Positions 25,368 to 34,689 are shown, numbered from the stretch's first letter. The stretch: 64,000 nucleotides of DNA from an uncultured Clostridia bacterium (GCA_946555465.1 CAMNST010000011.1:1-64000), one strand, 5' to 3'. Program-made: numbers and translations. Notes: generated from the sequence alone by a model not told the origin.

Positions 25368-27329
25368 TTAAGATTTATTCTGTATCACACTTGTCTGCCC
25401 ATCACTGTTTCGTTTAAGCACCGAAAGCATAAACGCACCTGCAGCCGAACCTGCCGCCAGCGCAACAATATACCATAACGGATGATCAACAACGGCAAAT
25501 ACAAATATGCCGCCGTGAGGTGCAGGGCATGAACAGTTAAATAATGACGCCACCGCCCCTGCAACAGCCGAACCGACCATACAGGAGGGAATTACACGAA
25601 GGGGATCTGCTGCAGCATAAGGAATTGCACCTTCTGTAATAAAGCAAAGACCCATAAGATAATTTACAGGACCGTTTTTTTGTTCTTCCGCGTTCCATTT
25701 TCTTTTATTGAAAGTTGTTGAAAGTGCTATAGCAATAGGAGGAATCATACCGCCTATCATAACAGCGGCCATAACCCATCCGTTTCCGTCTGCAATAGCC
25801 GCAGTGCCGAAAACATAAGCCGCCTTATTGAACGGACCGCCCATATCAACAGCCATCATTGCTGCCAGAACGATTGAAAGAAGAAGCCTGCTTGAATTAC
25901 CGAGATTTGTTAACCCCGATGAAATTGCATTATTAAGAATGCCTACAAATGGATTTATCAGAAGCATAATCAAACCCATCAGCAATGTTCCGAAAAGCGG
26001 ATAAATGAATACCGGTTTTATTCCGTCCATTGATTTGGGCAGCCATGAAAACGCTTTTTTCAGAAGATTAACCACTAAACCTGCAACAAAACCTGCAAGC
26101 AATGCACCAAGGAATCCTGATACTGCCGAATCATCTCCAACAAGGCCCTGATTATCAATCAGACTGCCGAAGGTATACCCGCTGGCTGCAAACACACCGC
26201 CCACGATACCGGGCAGCAAACCCGGCCGGTCTGCAATAGACTGTGCAATATACCCTGAAAGGATAGGCAGCATAAGTGCAAAAGCGGCCTTACCTATCCA
26301 GAAAACCGTGGCAGCAGCAGGATTTGTGAAACCGAAGGTTCCGCCCGCATCGGCATTGCCTGCCAACGAGTCAATAAGAAATCCCAGTGCAACAAGAACA
26401 CCGCCGCCGACAACAAAAGGCAGCATATGAGAAACACCATTCATCAGATGTTTATATATACGCCTTGCAAAACTCTCTTTTTCATCATCAAAACTTTCCT
26501 GCTGCGATTCGTTTGAATGGTAAACAGGAACGTCACCGTTAATGATTCTGTCAATCAGTTCCTCAGGTTTGTTTATACCGTTTGAAACGGATGTTTTAAG
26601 CAATCTTTTTCCGTCAAAACGTGCCATTTTTACATTTTTATCGGCCGCAATTATAATTCCGTCACACGCATCAATTTCTTTTTTGGTAAGAATATTTTTT
26701 GCCCCGCCTGAGCCGTTGGTTTCCGCCTTCAGAGAAAGTCCCATTTTTTTGCCTGCTTTTTCAAGTGCTTCGGCAGCCATATATGTGTGTGCAATACCTG
26801 TGGGGCAGGCCGTTACGGCAAGAACTCTGTAACGTTCTTCCGACTGATTATTCCGAACCGTACTGTCCGGATATTTTTCCCTTTCTTTTCTGTCAATAAT
26901 ATTTATAAATTCATCGGTGCTTTTTGCATTTCTCAGTTCATCGCAAAAGTCGCTTTCCATAAGCATAACCATAAGCCGCGAAAGAATTTCAAGATGAACA
27001 TCACCATTCGGCGGCGCTGCAATCATAAAAATAATATCGGATTTTTTTCCATCCGGTGCTGCATAATCAATTCCGCCGGGCACTGTAACAGCGGACAAAC
27101 CCGGAGTCTTTACACTTTCGCTTTTAGCATGGGGAACGGCAATACCTTTTCCGATTGCTGTTGTTCCCTGATTTTCTCTTTCCAAAATCGCCGCTTTGTA
27201 TTCATCGGCATTTTTAAGATTCCCTGCCCTTTTTTGAAGCGCAATAAGTTTTTCTATAACCTGTTCTTTTGAAGACAAAGAAACATTAAGTTCAACAGCG
27301 TCTTTTTTTAATAAATCAATTATTCGCAT
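25368..27329 (-). CDS. fruA: PTS fructose transporter subunit IIABC
   Basis: A 653-residue three-domain protein. The IIA domain (residues 1-145) has the phospho-His H67 in GIAVPHAKSE. The IIB domain (about 165-265) has the phospho-Cys C175 in ACPTGIAHTYMAAEAL. The IIC domain (about 290-640) has eight or more membrane segments. It imports fructose as fructose 1-phosphate, which the upstream fruK product then phosphorylates. GAGAAGGA precedes the ATG. Confidence 0.93.
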   Translation of the reverse strand: MRIIDLLKKDAVELNVSLSSKEQVIEKLIALQKRAGNLKNADEYKAAILERENQGTTAIGKGIAVPHAKSESVKTPGLSAVTVPGGIDYAAPDGKKSDIIFMIAAPPNGDVHLEILSRLMVMLMESDFCDELRNAKSTDEFINIIDRKEREKYPDSTVRNNQSEERYRVLAVTACPTGIAHTYMAAEALEKAGKKMGLSLKAETNGSGGAKNILTKKEIDACDGIIIAADKNVKMARFDGKRLLKTSVSNGINKPEELIDRIINGDVPVYHSNESQQESFDDEKESFARRIYKHLMNGVSHMLPFVVGGGVLVALGFLIDSLAGNADAGGTFGFTNPAAATVFWIGKAAFALMLPILSGYIAQSIADRPGLLPGIVGGVFAASGYTFGSLIDNQGLVGDDSAVSGFLGALLAGFVAGLVVNLLKKAFSWLPKSMDGIKPVFIYPLFGTLLMGLIMLLINPFVGILNNAISSGLTNLGNSSRLLLSIVLAAMMAVDMGGPFNKAAYVFGTAAIADGNGWVMAAVMIGGMIPPIAIALSTTFNKRKWNAEEQKNGPVNYLMGLCFITEGAIPYAAADPLRVIPSCMVGSAVAGAVASLFNCSCPAPHGGIFVFAVVDHPLWYIVALAAGSAAGAFMLSVLKRNSDGQTSVIQNKS

Positions 27330-27352
27330 TCATATTCCTTCTCCGTATTATT

Positions 27353-28276
27353 TTATAAATGTTTAACATTAAGGTATTCGCTTTGCATCATTTTTTCTAT
27401 TTCGCTTTTTGAAGCAAGATTTTCGGCAAACGCCGTGGCATTTCCGCAGGCAGAACCAAGTTTCAACGCATATGAATATTCGCCCTTATCCTCATATCCC
27501 GCTATAAATCCTGCAACCATTGAATCACCGCAGCCGACTGAACCGCTTATTTCGCCGGGAACATTGCCGCAAATATAAACTTCACCGTTTTCATCAAGAA
27601 GAACGGCACCGTTTTTTCCCCACGAAACAAGAACATTTACAGCCCCCATTTCCTGAAGTTTTTTTGAATATTTTACAATATCAGCCATATCTTCAACTTC
27701 GGCAGAAAAAAGTTCGCCGAGTTCGTGATGATTCGGTTTAACCAGAAACGGTTTATATTTTAAAACATTTCTCAGCAAATCGCCTGTGGCATCAACAACG
27801 AAGTGAACACCTTTTCCGCTGAACAAATCAAGAATTTTTTCATAAATGTCACTTGGCATGGATTTCGGCACAGACCCGGCAAGAACAAGATAATCACCCT
27901 TTTTGAGAACAGAAAGTTTATCCAAAAGTTTTGCGGCATCTTCTTCGCTGATTTCGGGCCCGGATGCATTTATATCAAAACCTTTATCGGATTTTATTTT
28001 TACATTTATTCTTGTAAAACCATTTTCCAGATAAATAAAATCGGTTTTAACACTTTCTTCTTTAAGCATACTCTCAATCTGCTTTCCCGAAAAACCGGCA
28101 AGGAAACCGAGCGCATTGTTTGCAACACCGAGTCTTGTAAGAATTACCGATACATTTATTCCCTTTCCGCCGAAATATATTTTTTCACTCTCACATCTGT
28201 TTATATCTTTTGCATTAAGATTGCCGACATGCATTACATAATCAAGTGCAGGGTTAAAAGTAACTGTATAAATCAT
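27353..28276 (-). CDS. fruK: 1-phosphofructokinase (PfkB family)
   Basis: A 307-residue PfkB kinase. GGKGINVSVILTRLG near residue 37 and the C-terminal GSVGCGDSMVAGF (anion hole and catalytic Asp) are the two family signatures. The protein opens with IYTVTFNPALDY, typical of 1-phosphofructokinase and tagatose 6-phosphate kinases; its place before fruA supports fructose 1-phosphate as substrate. It is the first gene of the operon. No DeoR-type fruR regulator is adjacent. Confidence 0.92.
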   Translation of the reverse strand: MIYTVTFNPALDYVMHVGNLNAKDINRCESEKIYFGGKGINVSVILTRLGVANNALGFLAGFSGKQIESMLKEESVKTDFIYLENGFTRINVKIKSDKGFDINASGPEISEEDAAKLLDKLSVLKKGDYLVLAGSVPKSMPSDIYEKILDLFSGKGVHFVVDATGDLLRNVLKYKPFLVKPNHHELGELFSAEVEDMADIVKYSKKLQEMGAVNVLVSWGKNGAVLLDENGEVYICGNVPGEISGSVGCGDSMVAGFIAGYEDKGEYSYALKLGSACGNATAFAENLASKSEIEKMMQSEYLNVKHL

Positions 28277-28337
28277 AAAAATACCTCTTCGCAGTGTAAA
28301 TTTTTATATTCAAATAATAAGTTTATTATCCAGATAA

Positions 28338-28366
28338 ATTATACAAACGAATTTATTATCGGTCAA
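28338..28366 (-). promoter_or_regulatory. Promoter of fruK-fruA-ptsH-ptsI
   Basis: Minus strand: TTGACC (28361-28366), 17-base spacer, TATAAT (28338-28343), about 60 bases before fruK. Confidence 0.8.
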
Positions 28367-28450
28367 CAAAAATAGTATTGCCGCTTTTTTATAATTTTAG
28401 CAAAATAATTAAATCCTTATTTGCAAAATATGTAAAGTGCTGTCAATATA

Positions 28451-28479
28451 TTGATAAATCTGTGAGTTTATGATATATT
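28451..28479 (+). promoter_or_regulatory. Promoter of the membrane protein gene at 28526
   Basis: TTGATA (28451-28456), 17-base spacer, TATATT (28474-28479). Confidence 0.65.
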
Positions 28480-28525
28480 TACATCAATGAAATAAGTATT
28501 AATTGAATGAAAAGGAGAATGATTT

Positions 28526-29395
28526 ATGTTAATTCCGGTTTTTATACCCAAAACAAAACAGGACTGGAAAAATATTGCAGTCATTGTTGCTGCTGCTGTG
28601 ATAATCGCTTGCGGAATTATTACTTCCAACAGTATTAAAAATTTAAAAAATGATTATCAGATAAGCGAATCGTTTAACGTCTCTTCTGAGGAGATGATAA
28701 ACAGCAGCGATATTTATGCTTTTAAAAATGCTGTAGTTTTTGATTATTACGCAACTACCGAATACGACAGTTCTTCACCGACAAGTTATCATTTTCTGAT
28801 AGGCTATCACCAGAATGATACCGATATACGCATGGCATCCGTAACTTTGAATGCAAACGACGGAGAAATTTTTGAAAAAATGCTTTCATACGGTAATAAC
28901 CGTGAAGCAGCCGTAGGTGAATGTATTGTTGATATTTATGCAACTGCCCAATCCATAGATTCCATTGACGAGGAACTGATTGATTATTATAATGAAAGCG
29001 TAGATTATTACACGGGTTATTATGATGAAATCACATCATCAGGTTTAAAACTTGATTACTGTTTTGACAGTATTGATGATTACGAATCTTATGTGGCAGA
29101 TAAAAAAAGTGCTGCCGAAGGCGGTATTATTGTTTCGGGAATCGGTGTTGTTATCGCCGTTATTCTGCTGATTCTTGGTTTAATTAAACGCGGACCAACA
29201 AAAAAACAACTTGAAAAAGCAAGAAGAAAATTAGCCGAAGAGGCTCAGCAAAACAGCGGTGACCCATTTGCACAGTACCGCCAGAATGATACATACTATA
29301 ACCAGAACAACAATATTGACAGCCAGGGTTATTACGTTCCTCCACAGGAACAAAACGGATATTATAACAGCAATTCAGATAATCACCGGGTTTAA
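28526..29395 (+). CDS. Membrane protein of unknown function with Q/N/Y-rich tail
   Basis: A 289-residue protein with one hydrophobic helix near residues 16-34, an acidic, Tyr- and Ser-rich domain of about 165 residues, a second helix near 203-222, and a cytoplasmic basic then Gln/Asn/Tyr-rich tail of about 65 residues. Both helices suggest the middle domain faces outside. I do not recognise a family. AAAGGAGAATG precedes the ATG. It is a single-gene unit with its own promoter and terminator. Confidence 0.6.
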   Translation: MLIPVFIPKTKQDWKNIAVIVAAAVIIACGIITSNSIKNLKNDYQISESFNVSSEEMINSSDIYAFKNAVVFDYYATTEYDSSSPTSYHFLIGYHQNDTDIRMASVTLNANDGEIFEKMLSYGNNREAAVGECIVDIYATAQSIDSIDEELIDYYNESVDYYTGYYDEITSSGLKLDYCFDSIDDYESYVADKKSAAEGGIIVSGIGVVIAVILLILGLIKRGPTKKQLEKARRKLAEEAQQNSGDPFAQYRQNDTYYNQNNNIDSQGYYVPPQEQNGYYNSNSDNHRV

Positions 29396-29433
29396 AATAC
29401 GGATATTATAATTTATCAAATTATTGAAACACA

Positions 29434-29481
29434 GAAGGCCGCAGAAATCGTCAGATTTCCGCGGCCTTCACATTTTTATTT
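29434..29481. terminator. Terminator between membrane protein and DUF6809-like genes
   Basis: GAAGGCCGC and GCGGCCTTC close a hairpin that also pairs GAAATC with GATTTC; T-rich sequence follows. Confidence 0.85.
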
Positions 29482-30041
29482 TATATATTTCTGATTTCGC
29501 AGGAATTGGCAAGAGCATTGAGTTTGCAGCAATACTCATATGCATCTTCAATATTTATTCCTATAAGTTCCTCTATTGCATCCTTGTCTTCAAACGGACC
29601 GAAATAACTGCTTTTTAACAGTTTAAGTGTTGATAATTTCAGTTTCATCTGATGAAGATTATCACAGAATTCATTATGATTTTTTAAAAACGCACGCAGT
29701 TTTTCATCGGGAATTTCATATTTCTTTTCTTCTTTATTTACCACCATTTTTAATTTTTTACCCGTGAATCCTGTTTTTTCTTCACCTTTTAAGGATTGCG
29801 CTGCTACTTTTATACCCATTTTATAGCCCAGCGAAAATGAACTGCTCTGGTGAAATGTCTCTATTTTTGTCATAACCTCTTCTAAATCTTCCAAGAGTTC
29901 ACACTGTTTTTCTTCCAGAGTTTCCGTTAATTTTTTTCTTTTTTCAACAAGTTCTGATTCAAGTTCATCACGCTCTTTCGTCTTCGGTTCAAAACCTGCC
30001 AAATCAAGGTCTCCGAAAAATAACTGTTCAAGAATATCCAT
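29481..30041 (-). CDS. DUF6809-like coiled protein
   Basis: A 186-residue protein. It starts MDILEQLFFGDLD and has a helical stretch rich in Glu/Lys and a FSLGYKMGIKVAAQSL segment, which resemble the small DUF6809 proteins common in gut Clostridia (function unknown, often on mobile elements). It carries about 90 more C-terminal residues than those. The ATG at 30041 has AAAGGAG about 7 bases upstream; the longer frame reaching 30149 runs into the upstream non-coding RNA and is rejected. No promoter of its own is evident; it lies directly downstream of non-coding RNA copy A. Confidence 0.55.
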   Translation of the reverse strand: MDILEQLFFGDLDLAGFEPKTKERDELESELVEKRKKLTETLEEKQCELLEDLEEVMTKIETFHQSSSFSLGYKMGIKVAAQSLKGEEKTGFTGKKLKMVVNKEEKKYEIPDEKLRAFLKNHNEFCDNLHQMKLKLSTLKLLKSSYFGPFEDKDAIEELIGINIEDAYEYCCKLNALANSCEIRNI

Positions 30042-30110
30042 ATGCTTACTCCTTTGCCAAATCCGTTTTTCAGCAATCTGATTTTCGCCCAATGGAAATC
30101 TGCCGAAAAA

Positions 30111-30286
30111 CAAAAAATGCGCAGCCGAGGCCACGCATAAAAAACGCACACCCGACTGTCGCTAAACAAAACTAAATATACCGTAATATCTATTACTGCG
30201 TATGCTTAATAAAGGCATGCATTTTTATCAGGAGATAAAGAACACATACATAGTAATAAATATAAGAATATTCCGTTTTGTTTAGC
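30111..30286 (-). ncRNA. Structured non-coding RNA, copy A of a three-member family
   Basis: Read on the minus strand. The RNA begins with a stem whose arms are 30275-30286 and 30161-30172 (GCTAAACAAAAC with GTTTTGTTTAGC) and continues inward with further pairs. A second 13-pair stem (ATTACTATGTATG with CATACGCAGTAAT, one mismatch) and a small apical hairpin follow. A 22-base linker starting GACAGTCGG leads to the terminator hairpin 30117-30138 (loop CTCG) and a T tract. The stem starts exactly 7 bases from the -10 box, as in copies B and C. Family and function unknown. Confidence 0.75.
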
Positions 30287-30292
30287 ATTTTT

Positions 30293-30321
30293 ATTTTAGC
30301 ATACCGAAAAAACAAAGTCAA
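30293..30321 (-). promoter_or_regulatory. Promoter of non-coding RNA copy A
   Basis: Minus strand: TTGACT (30316-30321), 17-base spacer, TAAAAT (30293-30298), just beyond the thrS terminator. Confidence 0.75.
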
Positions 30322-30331
30322 CAACAACAGC

Positions 30332-30359
30332 AAAGGCTGCCTCTTACGAGACAGCCTTT
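30332..30359 (-). terminator. Terminator after thrS
   Basis: AAAGGCTGCCTC pairs with GAGACAGCCTTT around a four-base loop; the following stretch is T/G-rich rather than pure T. Confidence 0.65.
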
Positions 30360-30373
30360 CAATGCTAACAGGA

Positions 30374-32281
30374 TTATAAAGATTTTGTTTCAACTTCTTC
30401 AATAATTCGTGCAAGGAATTCGTCAAGAGTTGCCGCACCCTCATCACCGTTTTTGCGTGAACGCACGGAAATGGTGTTTGCCTCAATATCCTTATCGCCT
30501 GCAAGAATCATATAAGGCACTTTTTCAAGTTGAGCAGAACGGATTTTAAAGCCGATTTTTTCACTTCTGTCATCAATTTCGCATCGTATTCCTTTTGTTT
30601 CAAGAGCCTTTTTAACATCATAAAGGTAATCAAGATGTCTGTCGGCAATAGGAAGAAGTTTAACCTGAACAGGAGCAAGCCATGTTGGATAAGCACCGGC
30701 AAAATGCTCAGTAAGAATACCGATAAATCTTTCAATACTTCCGAATACAACTCTGTGAATCATAATCGGTCTGTGCTTTGCACCGTCAGCACCTACATAT
30801 TCAAGTTCAAATCTTTCAGGAAGTTGGAAATCAAGTTGAATTGTTCCGCACTGCCATGTTCTGCCGAGACAGTCTGTAAGGTGGAAATCAAGTTTCGGTC
30901 CATAAAATGCACCGTCGCCCTCGTTTACCTCATAGTCATAACCAAGTTCTGTAATTGCATCACGAAGTGCATCGGTAGCAATATCCCAGTCTTCTTTGGC
31001 ACCCATTGAATCTTCAGGCTGGGTTGAAAGTTCGATGTGATATTCAAAGCCAAATGTACTGTAAACCTTATTAATCAGGCTGACAACACCTTTGATTTCA
31101 TCTTTAATCTGCTCTCTTGTCATAAATATATGAGCATCATCCTGTGTGAAACAGCGAACTCTCATAAGTCCGTGAAGAGCGCCTGAAAGTTCATGTCTGT
31201 GAACAAGACCGAGTTCACCCATTCTTAAAGGCAGGTCTTTATATGAATGCATTTTTGTTTTATAAACAAGAATACCGCCCGGACAGTTCATAGGTTTAAC
31301 TGCAAAATCGGTTTCGTCAATAACCGTTGTATACATATTTTCTTTATAATGATCCCAGTGGCCGCTTCTTTCCCATAATGCGCGGTTGAGCATCATCGGA
31401 GTCTGAATTTCATCATAACCTGCCTCACGGTGAATCTCTCTCCAATAATCAACAAGAGTATTTTTAAGGATCATACCCTTTGGAAGGAAAAACGGAAATC
31501 CGGGACCTTCTTCCATAATTGTAAAGAGTTCAAGTTCCTTACCTATCTTTCGGTGATCTCTTTTCTTTGCCTCTTCAAGCATCTGCAAATGTTCCTCAAG
31601 CATAGCGGCTTTAGGGAAAGCGGTTCCGTAAACACGGCAGAGCATTTTGTTTTTAGCATCACCGCGCCAGTAAGCACCTGTGCAGTTTGTAAGTTTAAAT
31701 GCCTTTACAACTTTCATATCCATAAGGTGAGGACCTGCACAAAGTTCTGTAAACTCGCCTTGCTTATAAAAACTGATTGGCTCACCCTTTTCGGCATGTT
31801 CATTAATAAGTTCAACCTTATAAGGTTCGTTTTTCTCCTCCATAAGTTTAATTGCTTCTGCAGGAGAAAGTTCAAATTTTTCAATGTCAAAATTTTCTTT
31901 GACAATATTTTTCATTTCTTTTTCAATAGCAGCAAGATTTTCAGGGGTAAAAGCCTCTTCAACATCAAAATCATAATAGAAACCACTGTCTATTGCAGGA
32001 CCGATAGTCAGTTTAACATCGGGATAAAGCCTTTTAACAGCCTGTGCCATAATGTGTGAAGCAGTATGATTAAATGTCTTTTTACCATCTTCATCATCAA
32101 ATGTAAGCACTTCAAAAGTGCAGTCGTCTGCCACTTCTGTTCTTAAGTCTTTAACTTCGCCGTTAATTTTGCAGCAGCAGGCATTTCTGTAAAGACCCAT
32201 TGAAATTTCTTTGGTAATATCAGCAGCCGTCATCGGTGATGAATATTCATTTACAGTGCCGTCTTTTAAAGTAATTTTCAT
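30374..32281 (-). CDS. thrS: Threonine-tRNA ligase
   Basis: A 635-residue class II synthetase of normal size: TGS domain (residues 1-60), editing/SAD domain with HTASHIMAQAVKR near residue 70, catalytic core with the MNCPGG zinc-site segment and the DDAHIF motif, and a C-terminal anticodon-binding domain. It charges tRNA-Thr and edits Ser. The ATG at 32281 has GGAGG 8 bases upstream; an in-frame codon at 32302 is not supported. Expression is controlled by the T-box leader just upstream. Confidence 0.96.
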   Translation of the reverse strand: MKITLKDGTVNEYSSPMTAADITKEISMGLYRNACCCKINGEVKDLRTEVADDCTFEVLTFDDEDGKKTFNHTASHIMAQAVKRLYPDVKLTIGPAIDSGFYYDFDVEEAFTPENLAAIEKEMKNIVKENFDIEKFELSPAEAIKLMEEKNEPYKVELINEHAEKGEPISFYKQGEFTELCAGPHLMDMKVVKAFKLTNCTGAYWRGDAKNKMLCRVYGTAFPKAAMLEEHLQMLEEAKKRDHRKIGKELELFTIMEEGPGFPFFLPKGMILKNTLVDYWREIHREAGYDEIQTPMMLNRALWERSGHWDHYKENMYTTVIDETDFAVKPMNCPGGILVYKTKMHSYKDLPLRMGELGLVHRHELSGALHGLMRVRCFTQDDAHIFMTREQIKDEIKGVVSLINKVYSTFGFEYHIELSTQPEDSMGAKEDWDIATDALRDAITELGYDYEVNEGDGAFYGPKLDFHLTDCLGRTWQCGTIQLDFQLPERFELEYVGADGAKHRPIMIHRVVFGSIERFIGILTEHFAGAYPTWLAPVQVKLLPIADRHLDYLYDVKKALETKGIRCEIDDRSEKIGFKIRSAQLEKVPYMILAGDKDIEANTISVRSRKNGDEGAATLDEFLARIIEEVETKSL

Positions 32282-32322
32282 ATAAAATCCTCCATTATAC
32301 ATAAAAATAAAAAATCACCCTG

Positions 32323-32518
32323 ATAAAAATCAGGGTGAATAATATCCACGGTTCCACCTGAATTGCACAAAAAAGTGCCGCTCATACACTCTCTAACGGA
32401 AGCACCCGGCCTGTATTAAAGGCTCTCCAAGGCGGTAATCTGCTTTTTTGCCATGCGCTCACACCAACCGCACACTCTCTGAAAACATCCGAAACAGATC
32501 ATATCCTTTTCAACGATT
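32323..32518 (-). promoter_or_regulatory. T-box leader (threonine) of thrS
   Basis: Minus strand. The T-box antiterminator sequence AGGTGGAACCGTGG lies at 32346-32359. It overlaps the start of a strong terminator, TCACCCTGA pairing with TCAGGGTGA and followed by a T run (about 32310-32340). Upstream, a stem I region carries an AGAGAG motif and the triplet ACC (32434-32436), a Thr codon, as probable specifier. Uncharged tRNA-Thr would favour the antiterminator and thrS transcription. Confidence 0.9.
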
Positions 32519-32524
32519 TATATT

Positions 32525-32553
32525 ATTTTAGCACTGCTTTAATGCAATGTCAA
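32525..32553 (-). promoter_or_regulatory. Promoter of the T-box-thrS unit
   Basis: Minus strand: TTGACA (32548-32553), 17-base spacer, TAAAAT (32525-32530). Confidence 0.8.
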
Positions 32554-32615
32554 TACAAATGGATGTTATTTATAAACGATTTGTATACTTTAGTTATTCA
32601 TACAGTACTTATAAC

Positions 32616-32644
32616 TTGACATATACAAGATATAGGTGTATATT
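32616..32644 (+). promoter_or_regulatory. Promoter of rny
   Basis: TTGACA (32616-32621), 17-base spacer, TATATT (32639-32644). About 130 untranslated AT-rich bases follow before rny; no known leader was recognised in them. Confidence 0.75.
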
Positions 32645-32781
32645 ATTATAGAAGTTTTACAAACTGTTATTTTCTGCACATTAACATATATTGTAAAAAT
32701 TTCCTTGAATTTGCATTTGAACTGTACCTTTTCTGATGGTGATTATGAAAAAATACTAAAACAGAAGGAGGTGCTGTTAAT

Positions 32782-34338
32782 ATGAGTAATGTTATTATCC
32801 CAATTATTGTCGGCATAGTATGTGCCGCTATATTCGGCGTTCTTGGGTTTGTTGCAGGCGGTGAACATCGCAGAAAAACAAGCGAAAAAGAAATCGGCTC
32901 AGCAACACAGGAAGCCACAAAGATTATCAATAATGCATTAGCAGAGGCAGAGTCTACCAAAAAGGCAAGACTTGTTGAGGCTAAGGATGAAATTCACAAA
33001 CTTCGTTCCGACGCAGATAAAGAAATCCGTGAAAGAAGAAGTGAAGTTCAAAGACAGGAGACTCGTTTAAATCAAAGAGAAGAATATCTTGATAAAAGAG
33101 CCGATTCACTTGAACAAAAAACAGATGCTTTAGTTGAAAAACAGAAGCAACTTGAAGAAAAACTACTCGAAATTGACGGCATCAAGAAAAGCCAGTTTGA
33201 TATGCTGGAGCGTATATCAGGTCTTACTGAAGAAGAAGCAAAGAAACAACTTCTTGCTACTCTCAGCGAAGAACTTGATACCGAAAAAAGCAAACGTATT
33301 ATGGAATACGAGCAGATGATTCGCGACCAGAGCGATGTTCTGGCAAGAGAAATTATCGGCACTGCTATCCAGCGTTGTGCAGCAGATCACACAGCAGAAA
33401 CAACCGTATCTGTTGTTGCACTTCCCAGTGATGAAATGAAGGGCAGAATTATCGGCAGAGAGGGCAGAAACATCCGCTCTATCGAAACAATCACAGGTGT
33501 TGAACTCATTATTGACGATACACCGGAAGCAATCACAATCAGTTCTTTTGAACCTGTCAGAAGAGAAATTGCAAGACTTACTCTTGAACGTCTTCTTCAG
33601 GACGGACGTATTCATCCGACAAAGATTGAAGAATACTTTGAAAAAAGCACAAGAGAAGTTAATGCAGTTATTAAACAAGAGGGTGAAAAAGCAGTCTTGT
33701 CTGCAAATTGCGGACAAATTCATCCGGAACTTGTTAAACTTCTCGGTAAACTTAAATACCGTACTTCTTATGGTCAGAGTGTGCTTAAACACAGCCTTGA
33801 GGTATCCTACATAGCCGGTCTTATGGCTGCCGAACTCGGAGCAGACGAAAAACTCGCAAGACGAGCAGGTCTTCTTCACGATATCGGCAAAGCACTTGAC
33901 CATGAAATGGAAGGTTCTCATATTGCTCTCGGCGTTGAATTTGCCAGAAAGTATAAAGAAAACGAAGGCGTTGTTCACGCAATCGCCGCCCACCACGGTG
34001 AAATCGAATGCAAAACTGTTGTTGCCTGTCTTGTTCAGGCTGCTGACGCAGTTTCGGCATCAAGACCGGGTGCAAGAAGAGAAAATATTGAAAACTACAT
34101 CAAAAGGCTCCAGCAACTTGAAGAAATTTCTACAAGTTTTGAAGGTGTTGAAAGAGCATATGCTATTCAGGCAGGCCGTGAAGTAAGGGTTATGGTTAAA
34201 CCAAACGTTATCAACGACGAAAAAATGCCTTATATCGCCCGTGAAATTGCAAAGCGAATTGAAAATGAACTTGAATATCCGGGCCAGATTAAAGTTAACA
34301 TCATACGTGAGTCACGAGCAAGTGATATTGCAAAATAA
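32782..34338 (+). CDS. rny: Ribonuclease Y
   Basis: A 518-residue membrane-anchored endoribonuclease that starts mRNA decay in Firmicutes. It has an N-terminal transmembrane helix (about residues 4-26), a long charged coiled coil to about residue 190, a KH domain with [10 protein letters not shown], and an HD domain whose metal-binding His-Asp pair is H366-D367 in [20 protein letters not shown] lies about 9 bases before the ATG. The only PNPase gene seen in the window is about 30 kb away. Confidence 0.96.
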   Translation: MSNVIIPIIVGIVCAAIFGVLGFVAGGEHRRKTSEKEIGSATQEATKIINNALAEAESTKKARLVEAKDEIHKLRSDADKEIRERRSEVQRQETRLNQREEYLDKRADSLEQKTDALVEKQKQLEEKLLEIDGIKKSQFDMLERISGLTEEEAKKQLLATLSEELDTEKSKRIMEYEQMIRDQSDVLAREIIGTAIQRCAADHTAETTVSVVALPSDEMKGRIIGREGRNIRSIETITGVELIIDDTPEAITISSFEPVRREIARLTLERLLQDGRIHPTKIEEYFEKSTREVNAVIKQEGEKAVLSANCGQIHPELVKLLGKLKYRTSYGQSVLKHSLEVSYIAGLMAAELGADEKLARRAGLLHDIGKALDHEMEGSHIALGVEFARKYKENEGVVHAIAAHHGEIECKTVVACLVQAADAVSASRPGARRENIENYIKRLQQLEEISTSFEGVERAYAIQAGREVRVMVKPNVINDEKMPYIAREIAKRIENELEYPGQIKVNIIRESRASDIAK

Positions 34339-34340
34339 AC

Positions 34341-34375
34341 AAAAATGCCGGCAAATGACAAATGTCGGCATTTTT
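34341..34375 (+). terminator. Terminator after rny
   Basis: AAAAATGCCGGCA pairs with TGTCGGCATTTTT around a nine-base loop. Confidence 0.8.
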
Positions 34376-34397
34376 CATTAACAGAAGGAGTATAATT

Positions 34398-34688
34398 ATG
34401 ATTAAACATATTGTGTGTTTTAAATTAAAGGACAACAGCAAAGAAAACTGCACCAAAACTGCAGAGATTCTTAAATCTATGGACAAGATGGTTAAAGAGA
34501 TAAGAGAAATTGAAGTTGGTATGGATTTTCTTCACTCTCCGCGTTCATATGATATCATACTTCAGGTAACTCTTGATAATGAAAAGGCATTTGATGATTA
34601 CCAGAATGATGATTACCACTGCAGTGTTGTAAAGAAGCATATGCACAGCGTTGCCGAAAGTTCAATCGCAGTTGACTATGAAATTTAA
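34398..34688 (+). CDS. Dabb (stress-responsive alpha/beta barrel) domain protein
   Basis: A 96-residue ferredoxin-like protein starting MIKHIVCFKLKD and containing the SYDIILQVTLDNEKAFDDYQ segment typical of Dabb-domain proteins. Such proteins dimerise through a beta barrel; some act as small-molecule cyclases, most are uncharacterised. The ATG at 34398 has AAGGAG 8 bases upstream; the longer frame overlaps the rny terminator and is rejected. It probably shares the rny transcript by read-through or has a weak promoter of its own. Confidence 0.8.
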   Translation: MIKHIVCFKLKDNSKENCTKTAEILKSMDKMVKEIREIEVGMDFLHSPRSYDIILQVTLDNEKAFDDYQNDDYHCSVVKKHMHSVAESSIAVDYEI

Positions 34689-34689
34689 C

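Noticed and set aside
23063-30041. Prophage or integrated element suggested by the XRE repressor and DUF6809-like gene
   Set aside because: No integrase, terminase, structural or lysis genes and no attachment-site repeats were seen; the genes between are ordinary metabolic genes.
29481-30149. 222-residue version of the DUF6809-like protein starting at 30149
   Set aside because: The extra N-terminus is the translated terminator of RNA A; the ATG at 30041 has a strong ribosome binding site.
30195-30288. A 31-codon hydrophobic open frame inside non-coding RNA A, as a type I toxin
   Set aside because: It has no ribosome binding site, its ATG would sit at the very 5' end of the RNA, and copies B and C do not preserve it although they preserve the RNA stems.
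32645-32781. Possible regulatory RNA in the 130-base leader of rny
   Set aside because: AT-rich with no stable stem or known motif that I could identify.
33217-33996. Long minus-strand open frame opposite rny (and similar long frames opposite pnp and other genes)
   Set aside because: Shadow of the codon pattern of the real gene; no ribosome site and an implausible Cys/Phe-rich composition.
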